A DNA stretch of 64,000 nt. Source: Plantago major. Lineage: Eukaryota > Streptophyta > Magnoliopsida > Lamiales > Plantaginaceae. The stretch spans positions 1 to 64,000 of the forward strand of contig JAIFAC010000483.1 of the NCBI GenBank assembly GCA_026545765.1, in the 5' to 3' direction. The position numbers and the translations under genes are program-made. Under the pieces are notes generated by a model. That model made no database searches. It was given only the letters and a program-made list of their open reading frames with translations, and was not told the origin of the DNA. Below, one piece after another: positions 1 through 11,906 of this stretch (its first letter is position 1; each line of letters opens with the position of its first letter).

Positions 1-1541
1 ATCCACGATCGTCGACTTTGCTGATTCGACCAAATCGAAAGAACACTGATCGCGCGGATTGAGGACTCCTCCACATCCCCTCGATTCTTGGCTCCCTGGG
101 CGTGTCAGACTGGACCCGCAACATCATACACCATTGCTCCATCGTTCGTGATCATAATTAACTGTCGGATGTGAAGCGTGTTTGAGTACTTGGTCATTTT
201 CTCCTTCCTTTTCACGCTTTGAAATTGCTCATAATCCATGAGCGGTGCTCGTGTCTCACCATGATAACACCATACCTCATCTTTGCATTGAACCCTTCGT
301 TTAAAGTGCTCTCTCTGGTTTAGGGAAGAAATTGTTTATTCCTACATTTGTTAAGCATTGCAAGGGCACTTCATCTTCCCCTCACTCGAACAAGTGGTTT
401 ATTAATGGCGTAAAAGTGATGAAGGATTCAATCCCTTCTACAAACTAGGCAGATTACGCCGTTCACTGTCCGGAATACGTGTCCGGCGTGAGCGATCGGA
501 TTCATAATTATATGATTAACGAGACATCTACAATTATTAGATTTATAACATGCATTTTACGTTAATATAATCTTGAATAGTCTCAAAACATAATTAAATC
601 TTCATAATCTAGTGTATATATCACAATTTATCGAATCAAAATTACTCATGCTTAATTACAAACATCCTAACATTATAATAATTAGCAATACAAATTCACA
701 ATCAATATATCAATTGCAAAAGGATTAACTAGCTAGTATATATACTATCTCCCATAAACATACAATTGATCTAATTAGTCGAAATTATCAAAATTCCCAA
801 ATTTGTCAGCAAGTGAGGTTCCAAAACACTAAACTAAATCTTTCTAATCCTACTACATATCTGAAAATATCAAATTAACAACCCTACATACTTTAACATT
901 CTAACATTATACTAAAATTCAAATTCTGATCAATACATCAATTGAACATCTCAAAGTTAACACACTTCGTAATATAAGCTAAACTAACTACTACATACTT
1001 ACAATAAGCGTTCGATTGCTCAAATTAGTCAAAATTAACAAAATTTCCAAATTTGACAAAGTTAAGGTTTTAGCCAAAATACCTTGATTTAAATGGTGAA
1101 AAAGATGAAATTGGTTGACCACGAGCTCCTTGTCCACGAGCTTGAAGACTCAAATTGGTAAGCGTCGAGATTTGATCGGAAAATTGGAAATGGTGAAGAA
1201 GAAGGAAGAAAATGGGGAAGAAAGAACTCTTTGCCGATGGTATCAGGTTTTAGCGACGGATGCTATCGTAAGCTAACTTACTTGACGAACCGCGATAAGT
1301 AATTTTTTTTTATTTTTTTTATTTGTAATTTGGTGACTTATTTGAGGGGATTTAATATCCGTCCTAAATATGACAGATAAATAAATCCGTTCGCTATGTA
1401 ACGGAAAAACATCAGTCGCTAATTTATGACAGTTAGGCCGGATTGAAGGCGGATTGGCGATTCGTCAATCCGTCCATCCCGTCGCTAAAATTAGCGATTA
1501 AATACGCTAATGGCCGTCGCTAAAGCGGATTTCTTGTAGTG
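1..1541. mobile_element. CACTA (En/Spm-like) transposon, one end, truncated by window start
   Basis: The last bases, read on the reverse strand, begin cactacaagaaatccgc, the standard CACTA terminus. Subterminal motifs of the type ttagcgacgg or its complement recur at about 1251, 1415, 1489 and 1515, as is typical of the transposase-binding ends of this superfamily. The terminus is at 1541; the other end and the 3-bp target duplication lie outside the window. No transposase reading frame is visible, so this is either the non-coding flank of a larger element or a non-autonomous copy. The element type is well supported; its full extent is not known. Confidence 0.7.
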
Positions 1542-2321
1542 ACATTACCAAATTAATTTATAGTCAAAGTTGAAATTGATCCATCCGAAAAACCTAAACA
1601 AATTTTTGGAGGGAAGAAGTATATTTTCCATGTGCATTAAGCAAGGTTAAGGTACATACCAAAGTCTTTGTCCAATATCATCTTTCAGACTAAATTAGTT
1701 AGGTAAATTCAAATTCTAGGCAGGTACCATAATCTGTCAAGCAATACAACTTAGGCTACATTTAGTAAAATGGTATAATTGGTAAATTAATCAATCCTTT
1801 ATTCTCGTTAATAAGGAGAACTGAACAATTCTCTTTCTTCATCATCAATCAAATCAACATCATGACCGAGATTCTATTTTATCATCAACCCGATCCCGTT
1901 TCAGTTTTCTTTTTCTTATCAATGAATAGATCTCTTTAATTACTTGTATGACTTAGATGTCTCGTATTTCTCGAAAAAGTGATTCGATTGATGGGATTTG
2001 ATATGAGATCGATGAGATTGATATTCAAAGTAGTTGATTGGGTAGTTGATGACTAGTTGGTTTTATAAAGTGTTGATAAATCATTTTTTTATAAAACTTC
2101 GCACCCGAACATCGGATCATTAATTTATCATTCTAGTTAAGTAGTGGCGTTATACTTTATTCTTAAAATAAGTTAAATCAGTGATAAGTTAAGCCGAATT
2201 ACAAAGAACTGAGGAAGAGTTGATTAAATTTAATGACCAGCAAAAACATGTGAGTTTTAGAATTCTACAGTATGATTCTACATGCTAATTTAATGTATAT
2301 CGGTTCCATTACAAGATACAT
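1542..2321. other. Intergenic DNA upstream of the transporter gene
   Basis: AT-rich sequence with no convincing reading frame. It would hold the promoter of the transporter relic that starts at 2399. Apart from the TATA box described separately I recognise no element in it. Confidence 0.5.
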
Positions 2322-2329
2322 TATAAAAG
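2322..2329 (+). promoter_or_regulatory. TATA box of the transporter relic
   Basis: The sequence tataaaag lies 70 bases before the start codon at 2399, a normal plant spacing of TATA box plus short leader. It shows that the locus was once a complete gene and not a promoterless retrocopy. Confidence 0.5.
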
Positions 2330-2398
2330 GGTAAATGTAAGTGCAATTCTTGTGACACGCCAGAATAATCTCTCTAGCCTCATTCAAGAACATCAAAT

Positions 2399-3910
2399 AT
2401 GACAATACCAGATGCAGAAACCACCACCAGTACAATACCACTCGACGATTTGATCGAACAGTGCATGGGAGACTTTAGCTGGTCACAGCTTATTCAGGTC
2501 ACCATTGTGTCTCTGGCATGTGTCTTCGACGCAACAAGCCTTCATCAGTGTCTTCTCAGATGCACAACCCAAATGGACTTGTCAGGATCATTCATCGTGC
2601 AACAATAATAACATCAACATTACATGCCACCTGCCAGATGAATCTTGGACTTGGGCATCTTCTGCGAAAACATCCATCATTTCCGAATGGTCCTTGCAGT
2701 GTGCAGGGCCCATTATCACCGACCTGCCAGCCTCTTCGTTCTTCCTGGGCTGCCTATTTGGTGGATTTGTGCTTGCATTTCTTGGAGACTTGACTTTGGG
2801 TCGAAAAAACATGCTGGTTTTATCGACCTTTGTCATGTCCTTGGCTGGAGCATTGACAGCTGTTTCAGTTAACCTATGGATGTACATTGTGTTCAGATTT
2901 ATAAGTGGATTTGGGAATACTGCAGTCGTAACTTCGTCACTTGTCTTAGCGACAGAGTTAGTAGGGAAGAAATGGAGAGGAAATGTTGGGTGCATTTGCT
3001 TCGATTTAGGATTTCTTTCGTTGCCCCTAGTTGCTTTCCTGCTTAAAGGTTCGTCTTGGAGATCACTTTACCTCTGGACATGCATTCCATCTTTAGTCTA
3101 CTCTGTTTTGGTCTACTTTCTGATCCCAGAATCCCCTAGATGGCTTTTCATCAACGGTAGAAAACAAGAATTCGCCAAAACATTGCGAAGAATCGCTGCA
3201 CCAACAATTCAGGGCGACTTAACAGATCAGTTCTTTGACAGGCGTGTTGCCTGCGAAGAGGGATCATCTGGAGAAAAAGATGCAAAATCTTCTGCTAAGG
3301 TGTTGCTGAAAACAAAATGGGTTCGCCAGAGACTTCTTACGGTGATGGTTGTGGCTCTAGGTTGGCATGGTCTATTTCGGGTTGCCATACGGGCTCGGGA
3401 GCTTGTCAGTAGACCAGTACCTGAGCGTGACGATAAATGCATTAACAGAATTGCCAACTTCAATCCTCGCATTTCTAATAATTGGGAAACTGAACAGAAA
3501 GGGCTCGGTGCTGGGTTTTACATAGTTGAGCGGAATTTGTTGTGCCACTTGTGTGTTTGTGAAGTGGAAAGGGTTGCAAATGGCCCTTGTAATGGTGTCT
3601 TCTTTCAGTGGTACAATGGCATTTGATGTGTTCATATTATACACGATTTAGCTTTTCCCCACGTGTGTGAGGTGCTCGGCTATGTCGTTGTGTGCAGGCA
3701 ATCGCGTTTGGTGGAGTTATGAGCCCAGTTTTGGCAGCAGCTGGACGGAGGAATCAGATGTTGTCGTTTGGAGTGTTTGGTGCCACTATTTTAGTATCTG
3801 GGCTGTGTGTGGTGTCGTTGCCTGAGACTAAAGGGAGAGTTCTCAGTGATACTATTGAGGAAGAAGAACAGAAGCTTGCTACATCAAAGTCCAACATATG
3901 TTGTGTTTGA
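2399..3910 (+). pseudogene. Organic cation/carnitine transporter relic (MFS, plant OCT family)
   Basis: The reading frame, followed through breaks, gives a protein of about 500 residues, the normal length for plant organic cation/carnitine transporters, which are 12-helix major facilitator proteins. Visible hallmarks are the acidic N-terminus, the loop motif GDLTLGRK, RFISGFG, and the PESPRWLF motif after helix 6. A C-terminal tail with LPETKGR follows the last helices. The gene is intronless, as is common in this family. It is damaged: about 2 bases are missing near 2531-2536 and again near 3357-3362, there are in-frame TAG codons at 3523 and 3649 (the second where the family has Glu), and the frame slips again near 3695-3705. 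Five lesions make a pseudogene more likely than sequencing error, but neighbouring genes also carry small indels. The family is certain; the paralogue is not. Confidence 0.85.
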
Positions 3911-4181
3911 ATGTAAGTTATGTTACATGTAATGCAAGTCCACAGCTAACAGCTAGCACAGTAATTTGTACTTTCAATATGTAATGCTACTCACTAGGGA
4001 AGCATAACATGTAATGCCTTTATGACAATATATTACAAGATTCTGCAGGTTTCAAAAAGACAGTGAAAGAAACACCAAATGAACAAGATCAAACTTATAT
4101 AATCTAGGAATATATCTTATCTCCATCTACAATCATCTCGCTATGGCTACTTTTGCCTAAAACACGATGAGAGTCTGCTAG

Positions 4182-4824
4182 CTAATCGTTACAATAACTA
4201 ACTGCTGCATCCGCTGCTGCTGACATCGCATTATTCAACATTGAAATGCAAAGAGAAATCATATACTTGAAAACAGCACCAAAGAACATGATAAACCACA
4301 GTCCAAGTCCACTGATGCATGTGTAGTGTCCTTTACTGTAGTGTAGATACGTTAGACACTCTACCGCAAGTCGTCCTCAAATACCCAATTAACTCACTGT
4401 CAGAACTCAACACATAACCATACAACATATATGGTATTCCCTACATACGCGTCAAGTCCATTTCCCTCCCATATACTGCATCAAGTGAGAAAACCAATCA
4501 AGAGAATGACAAGGAAATTGGCTCTGGCTAGTACTAATGAAATGCACATATAGCTAGAACAGGAAAAGTATGTGAAACTACATGTAAACATTTCATATCG
4601 TGCTTTAACACATAAACGAATCTATAATTACTTACCATCAATGGTGCAGAAGTATTACTAGATTACTATGTTCACAAAATGATCTGCTAATTTTAATGAC
4701 AGTATCTGAGTACCATACTATGTACGATAATCTATAAATACCTGTTACATAGTCAATATAATTGAGCATATTAAACAGCGATCTCACCTTCCATTATTGT
4801 TCGGTCTGAATTATCCGGTAAAAC
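4182..4824 (-). CDS. Possible 3' exons of an unrecognised minus-strand gene
   Basis: On the minus strand 4312-4182 reads as an open segment entered by a tgcatcag acceptor-like site and closed by TAG. It is hydrophobic (it contains GLGLWFIMFFGAVFKYM) and ends ...SYCND. A 37-base segment at 4824-4788 has a good acceptor (tttacag) and donor (gtgaga). I could not connect the two into a credible gene and do not recognise the peptide. It may be a membrane-protein terminal exon or chance. Confidence 0.2.
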
Positions 4825-5718
4825 CTGTAAAACTAATTAAGAGAATTATGAAGATACAAACCAGGATAGAAGAAAACTGACGAGGAAAATCTGTTAGTAT
4901 TACTTTCGAACTGTCGTAGCCCTAGAATATGGGGAGTTCAAGTCACGAAGCTTAATGTACCTCAATCCATTTTCGCCTTTTCTTGCTCCGCTTTTACTTA
5001 ATTTTCAGCTGGGGACGTATCTTTCTGTTTATTGTGACTAAGTCCTTACCTTTAATAGTATCTGCCTATTTCAGTCCAAGGACTTAGGATTTTTGAATTT
5101 ATAAAATGGTCCCTAGAACTAATTTCTTTAACATTAATGACACTCTTTCTTAAAACTTGTTACATGATATTCCGGAGCTTTGAATTGCAAGAGCCTAGAG
5201 ATCACAAGCACGTTAGTTTTATACTTTTATGTTCTATAATTCCTTGTACAGTCCCAATTAAGGCTTATTGGTAAAAAAATATTCAAAATTGTGTTGAATC
5301 AATAAAACTAAATCTTGTGAAAGCGTTTGTTCTAGAGTAGTGATTGTGTAATTAAGCATCTAACAATGTTGTAAAAGCAAGATATAATCAACAAATAAAT
5401 AATTAGACAGATTTTCCATTGATTGGACGACCATTGATATTTGGCAAGCATGACTACATATTGAGCTAGCCTTGGAAGAAGCCACCATTGAAAATTCAGT
5501 GCTTCACCCAATGCTAAACAAAACTTTCAATGAACAAAAAAAATTAAAAAGAACCGAACAACTTCAATTCGAGCAGAAAGTCACTCACCCTCATAAATCA
5601 AGAAATCTGTGTTAGCTAGCAAGTACAGCGAACATTAAAGAAGAAGAAAAATGAAGCAAAAATTAAGTATTGGGAGTATAATATATGACCGTACGTATAG
5701 TACATTTAGTATATAGAC
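4825..5718. other. Intergenic DNA, nothing recognised
   Basis: No open frame, repeat or RNA gene stands out. It contains the downstream region of the minus-strand NAC gene. Confidence 0.4.
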
Positions 5719-7666
5719 TTATGAATAAGATCCAGCATAATTTTGATAGCTCCAATTATTGTCCTGCTGAGAAGAACATAGCGAATAAATCTCTTCTAAT
5801 GCATCGTTCGATTTCGAATCCATTAACTCAATTTGTGGGAAATCCTCCATAGCTAAAGGTGGATAATATGGAGAAGTAGTTCCATAAAATACATCCTGGT
5901 AACCTGGAATTATTCTTGGATCCTGTTTCAACAACCAAACAATAACGATCAATTTAGTTAATTTCATCTGATCAAAAAGATTTTTTTTTTTTTTTTTTCT
6001 CTTTTTGCATCATTTGTAACGTGTAGATAAATGATCATTAGAAAAATAGATAGCGGAAAGACAATTTAGTAGTCCAGTCAAAAGAATTTATAGGGAATGG
6101 TGTAAAAGGCCATTGGATTCAGTAACAAGATTTTTCCTGGTGTGTGTGCTTTGGAGAAAGAAGTTTCGTTCATTGCCCCTCAACTTTCCTCACTTTTATA
6201 TCTAAAGATAATCCAAAGGGATTATTCCATTGGGACCATTTAACCCTATCTAAATTTATTACTTACTCATCTTCTTTCTAAAGCTAAAAAGAAGAACCAA
6301 ACTCGTGTTACTATCATCTGTTTTTTGAACTTGTAATAACATGTTTGTTACCTGAATGAAATCTGACATGCTTTCTGTTCCAAAACATGAATAGAACTGA
6401 TGATCAATTGAACTATTCACTTCATCTGATGCTATCTGTGTTCGAGAATCATGATCTTTCGAACCTGTAGTAACAATTGGTGTTCCTTGTGTTAGATCCG
6501 AAGAGGATGCAACGGAGTGTAGTTTTGAACTGCATTCATGGTTTTTGGCTGCATTTTCATCTTCAACATCTTCTCTTTGATCTCCGGAAGTTTCCGGTGT
6601 AGGGCCATTTTCGTCCCACAATATTTGGTCTAGGGCTGCTTGGCTGAGCAATTGCTTTTTGGTTGGAGGTATGATTATGTTCTTCTTGAAAACCCGGCAT
6701 AACGCATACGAATCCTATAATGTTAAAGTGGATTGATAACATAATCTCAATAGTAATACTATAATTAAGGAAAACAATACAATACAATACACAATACACT
6801 ATACACAATCACTAGATTGACTGCACTAATTAGAGAAAATGAATGGAATTTTCAACGGTAAACATCACTATGAAAAACAATTTTTACACTTTGTGTAAAA
6901 TTGATTTCTCTTTGATCATATAACTCATAAGCGACCAATTGGGTCACTGCAACGCCCACCAAACTAGTTTTACAAATTGTCAAGTGTAAAACTTGTTCTA
7001 CAAGGGACTTGCTCGAGTTAATTTCAGGGAAAAAACCAGTTTTTCTAAACATTAGGAACAATGAGATTGATGGAAACACAATAGTACTGTTTCAGGAAAT
7101 TGTTCATAATGAATAAATATAAGTAATAAAAAACAGTATGGACTTACCTTGAGATTAAATCCATTGGTAGCAGAAGTAGATTCGACAAGGCGATACTCGT
7201 GCATAACCCAATCAGTTCGGATGCCATGAGGAGCTCTGCCTCTGTAATATACCAAAGTTTTCTTCATACCCATGGGGCGTTTCTGCGAATGTACCAGCCT
7301 ATCCTTCCCTGTGGCTTTCCAGTAACCGGACTTGGTTGCACGGTTAGTCCTTGAACCATTAGGGTATTTCCGGTCCCTTGGGCTAAAGAAGTACCATTCC
7401 ATATCTTTGCCAGGCAAAAATGACTTATCTACAACATAGAAAAATATCAAACACTTACTCACTTAATGTAATTAAAAATTACAAGTGAGCAACTGATTGA
7501 TGTACACTTACCGGGTAAGTCCCAGGGTTCACATTTATAGAGATCAACCTCGGGAATAACTTCGAGCTCAATGACTCCACCGTTGATCTTCCTATCAAGA
7601 TAGTAAGACGAGCTCCTCATCCGTTGGATGAAACCGGAATCCTGGAGGAAGAATCATCGGTGACAT
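5719..7666 (-). CDS. NAC-domain transcription factor, four exons, one indel in exon 1
   Basis: The N-terminal NAC DNA-binding domain is complete: [14 protein letters not shown] (A), the [20 protein letters not shown] block (B), [20 protein letters not shown] and [14 protein letters not shown] (C, D), and [17 protein letters not shown] with the following exon (E). Exons by splice sites are 7666-7512, 7428-7148, 6714-6352 and 5922-5719, with GT-AG introns and TAA at 5719. Apart from exon 1, the exons join in frame, giving about 334 residues with a Ser/Thr- and acid-rich activation-type C-terminus. The start chosen is the ATG at 7666, giving [12 protein letters not shown]. Within exon 1, after EELV near 7605-7610, about two bases are missing (or one added), which would stop translation at once. 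Either the gene is broken or the assembly is wrong here; the rest is undamaged, which favours an error or a recent lesion. It probably acts in the nucleus; the target genes are unknown. Confidence 0.85.
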
Positions 7667-7760
7667 TGTGGTGACAATGAGCTGAGGAGGAGGGAGAACA
7701 GGAGGAATTCTGAAGATATTTAGAGGGAAGAAAGTGTTATTGCATGAGATTGGAATCTGA

Positions 7761-7776
7761 TTTATATATATATATA
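7761..7776 (-). promoter_or_regulatory. TATA box of the NAC gene
   Basis: A run of alternating TA on the minus strand lies about 100 bases upstream of the NAC start codon at 7666. This is a plausible core promoter position. Confidence 0.45.
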
Positions 7777-9454
7777 GTCACAAGTCTTTAGTACAGTTTG
7801 GGATCAAGGACATTAAAGTGGCCTTATCATATATCCTTGTCTTTTTAGCATTGCAATTTTCGAATGTAGGGTAATATTTTATTTATGTGATCCCATTAAA
7901 AGTTTTATAGTTCACACTTGAAAAGATAAAGTCACTCTTATCACAATTAGACAGGACAGGACAAGACATGACATGCGTAATTATACCATTTTAAGTAGTT
8001 AATCTAATTTGTCATTACTAACTTGTGTTCCAACCTGACAAACTATGTTTTTTGGCTATATTATCACGCAGGTAACTGATTCTAATAGCTTATGCTAGTA
8101 ATTAAGAACTATTGAGAAATCTGAGTTGCATAATATACATCAAAATAGAGTTAATATTGTATATCATATATCAGCTATAAATTAGTTAATTTTTTTCTTG
8201 AATGTTGAAGAATGTAACTATTCTACTGTTCAAGTCTATTAATTAAACTCTAATGTATCATTTTAGTGGTTATCCTTTAACCACCCATAGCTAGATTACA
8301 TTAGACTTCCTATCCTTTAACATGGAAATGATAGAGGTAATGAAGAAGCAATAATGAGTGATTAAGAAGTTGATTAGAGTAGTGATTAGAAGAGGTGGCA
8401 ATGAGATAGTTTAGGGTGTGAAAAGAGAGATGGAAGGTGGGAAGATCTAGTGCTTTTGTCTGCTCAAAAACTAACAAAATTGGGTGGGTCCCATAGAAAG
8501 GAATAGTGGGCCACACCACCGACTCTTAACCAATAACACGCTATACCCTCACTCACCAACTACAAGGTGAATCAACCCAACCAGGCCGCCTATTTATTTA
8601 CTAAAATATTCTTAACTTTCTTTATTCGAACTACCACTACAAATTTCTTAAATCAAATTAGAAATTTTTTTATCCCACCAATTAATTTTTTATTATTTCT
8701 CTTTTCTACTTTATCATCACTTTCTTAATTCTCTCTCATACTTTATCAACCATTTACTATTTTATCAACATATTATTCCACACAAATCAATCTCATATTC
8801 TGAAAATCTTTTCATTTTGACTTTGTTAAATTTTCATTATATGATTTTATTAATTTATTTACTATTATAGTTTAAGAGTAATTCGCGGTCAAAGTCGAAG
8901 ACAGTTGATCGCAGAATAGTAAAATGGAAAGATTTCTTTGGAACTGAGGAGTATATATATTATTATTTTTCCTTAATTGAAGAGAAAGTAACTCCCTCGA
9001 AAGTTCTTATTGAACCGGATGAAGTATTTATTTTTAATTTATTTTTGTTTATCATTTGATCCAATTAATTCGTTACGGGATCACAAATTCACATGCAAAC
9101 ATGCGATCATTGCATCCTCATATTCCATGTGTATATTATACGATACACAATCAACTGTGTTGTATTGTATGTACTGTATTGTGCATGTACTTATACCTTG
9201 CTCATCATACGTACTTATGTTATGAGACATTACATCATAGTGTTCGTCTGTTCACAAGCCTTCTATTTTACTCGTCTTACATGCTAGCTAGCTAGCTCTT
9301 TAATTTAATTTCTACCACAATTACACCACTTGCGTGAAAATACACTATCTGACTAACATGATCGATCATAAATTCAGGATAGTAGTGATTATGCATCAGC
9401 ATCACCCAGTCCCGTTCAATTCATAGTTTACTTAGCATGTGCCGTTAACATAAC
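7777..9454. other. NAC upstream region and intergenic DNA
   Basis: AT-rich, with no supported gene. It presumably holds the NAC promoter. Open frames here are short and lack family signatures. Confidence 0.4.
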
Positions 9455-9462
9455 AAAGCATC

Positions 9463-9716
9463 TCTTGTAATGGTTTGCTAGTGGTTAAGGCAAGGGACGA
9501 AGATGGTGAATTCTTGGCAGTGACTATACTTGGTTTTGATGATGTTTTGGTAGGTGTGGAGCGATTAGCTAACTAACTACTTTGGTGTAGGAGGTCACAT
9601 CTCTTGTAATGGTTTATTTGTTTTAAGTTTGATTGTATAATAGGTTTCGATTGTAATATCGGAGCATTTCTTATGCTCTTGTAATTGACCATTTAAAAAA
9701 AAAAAAAAAAAAAAAA
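9463..9716 (+). mobile_element. LINE-like retroposon tail with poly(A)
   Basis: The segment ends in 22 A residues (9695-9716). Just before the tail is a perfect hairpin, gagcat-ttctt-atgctc (9662-9678). The same hairpin design precedes the poly(A) at 26651, so both look like 5'-truncated copies of related LINEs. A possible short target duplication containing gcatc flanks it (9458-9462 and 9717-9721), so the left border near 9463 is tentative. No coding part remains. Confidence 0.5.
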
Positions 9717-9721
9717 GCATC

Positions 9722-10236
9722 CGAGTATTAAATGTTTGGTATAGAATTAAAACATTGACTTGAGGAAACAAATTATGTGTTTAACAAGGTTTTCGTAATT
9801 TAATTGTATGTCAAACGGTCACTTAGACACCGTAGGGTATACAATTCCCTAAGGCGCTCAAATCCAGCAAAAACTTGTATAGGTGCCCAAAAAGATTAAT
9901 CCAACATGCATAAGCCCTCAAGGGCCAGTCGCCTCATCCAGTTGGTCGCGAAGTCCAATTCTACCATCTTGATAGTACTATGTCTTTCGAGACCGAGGGT
10001 GACCCGTTCGGCGAACTCTCTAAATTATTATTCATATTCATTTAGTATAAAAAGATAAGCATTTATTACACCAACTATGTGACTCGTGCATTTTAAAACG
10101 AAATTTCAACAATGTCGATTCACACTTGATTTGCATGACAAGTAAATGAAATAAATTAACCACTTCCGTATTACTAGCAATTGCAGAACTGCATTTATTC
10201 GAAAGAAGTAGATTTAGGACGGATTTAACACCACTA
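9722..10236. other. Intergenic DNA, nothing recognised
   Basis: No gene, structural RNA or terminal repeat is apparent in this stretch between a retroposon tail and a hAT-like element. Confidence 0.4.
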
Positions 10237-10244
10237 CTTTTATT

Positions 10245-10967
10245 TAGGGCGGTGAAAAAATCCCACTGCCCACCCACCCGTAAAGCTCGCTTTTCACTGC
10301 CCGCCAACTAATTTTTTTATAAAATGTGTGGTGGGTTAATTTTTTTACACCCGCTATTAGTGGGTGGGTGGTGGGTTGGATGGGTGCAACCCGCAACCCA
10401 CCCGCCATTTTTATGTATGTATGTATATATGTAGGTAGGTATATGTTTGTGAATTTAAGTATAAGGAGACCCATCGGTTAAAGAAGTTGCATCTCCGCTT
10501 ATGCCGTAGAATATATATATATATATATTAAGTGAACTTCAACTCTTTTCTTCAAGACTATTTAATCTTCATTTTGCTCTTACCGTTCTTCTTGGCTTTA
10601 TCCATGTATTCAAGAAAATAAAACAAGTTGGCAACTTATCGGGTCAACATTTTATCCATTACCGCATGAAAATGTTTAAAATTAAGTAAAGAAGGATAAC
10701 TACTTCAAAAGAATCACTACCCTCTTTGTTCAGAACATGCTCTTTTTTGCTGGTTTTTTTTTCCTTGCACATCTACTTCTGCACAAGTTGCAAGTTTTTA
10801 ATACATCCATTTTTATCTATATCCATACCGCCCACCATTTTATCACCCGAACATGGTGGGTTGGAAAAATATTCTACCATGTGGTTTATAATTATAATCA
10901 CCCGCCATAGGTGGATCGGTTTGATTTTTCACAAAAACCTGCCCACACCCACCCGCGCTCACCCTTA
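10245..10967. mobile_element. Non-autonomous hAT-like element with 8-bp target duplication
   Basis: The 723-bp unit is flanked by a perfect direct repeat cttttatt (10237-10244 and 10968-10975). It begins tagggcggtg and ends ctcaccctta, an imperfect inverted repeat of the tagggg-type used by hAT elements. Both ends are full of ggtgggtggtggg-type strings and their complements, a known style of subterminal repeat. No transposase is present, so it would be mobilised in trans. The identity rests on the 8-bp duplication and the termini. Confidence 0.6.
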
Positions 10968-11067
10968 CTTTTATTGCTGGTGAATTCTTAAAGGAGAACT
11001 TGTGTTTAAAGACACTGAAAGCCAAAATATACAAGTTTGATCGAAGTACATCGAGATGAATTAATCG

Positions 11068-11906
11068 GGAAAAACTTTTTTTTGGTATTTTATTGTGGCG
11101 GTCTGCCAATTTAGGTACCTTAATTTGTCACGGATCAATTTGTATACTTTATTGTGTTATATTAGCCAATTTATATACTCATCAAATTGGCCAATTTTAT
11201 TATATTAATTTTATCTAATTTTTGGTACCTAGTTCACTAAAATTCTCAATTTATTATTATTATTATTATTTTTATTATTATTATTATCACTACTACTACT
11301 ACTATTTTCATTTTCTGATTCAATCGGCGCATTGCATACATCATCCGGCGAGATGCATCAATAAAATAAATAAATAAATAAATACTTTAATCATTCTCTA
11401 AACTTGGAATTAAACTAGCTAATTGATTATGTAACCATTTAGAGTGCTGAAGAGTACTCCAGACCAAGGTAACTCTCTACCTTTTTCAATCCATTGTTAA
11501 ACCGATTTTTAACTGATAATGGTGCTTTCTAGGAGTTAATGTAGACATGTAGTACTGATACTTAGTATATTATTCATAAAATTTGGACTTTAATTTACGA
11601 GCATTTTAGTTTTTTTATTCATGATTGGTTTTATTTCAAAGTATGCGTAGTTAATTGAATCAAGAATTATCATGATCGACCTTTTAGGATGGTGTATGCA
11701 ACGTCGATTGAATTAGAAAATAAATAATAATAATAATAAATCGAGAATTTTAATGATGTATTCAAATTGGACAAAATTAATATCATAAAATTGGCCAATT
11801 TGACATGAGTATATAAATTGGCTAATATAACACAATAGAGTATACAAATTGATGCGTGACAAATTAAAATGGCGAGTACACAATAAAGTCAAAAAAAAGT
11901 TTTTCC
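11068..11906. mobile_element. Mutator-like MITE with about 155-bp terminal inverted repeats
   Basis: The left arm (11068 to about 11225) reappears inverted in the right arm (about 11751-11906), including ggaaaaacttttttt at the tip and the internal words ccaatttatatactcat and ttggccaattttat. The flanks give near-matching 8-9 base duplications, aattaatc on the left and aattaacc on the right, as expected for MULEs. The centre holds (att)n and (act)n microsatellite and no coding sequence. The long arms could form a hairpin transcript. Confidence 0.6.

Noticed and set aside
9010..9295. Overlapping open frames of 64-79 codons
   Set aside because: Low-complexity AT-rich translation without motif, start context or conservation evidence.
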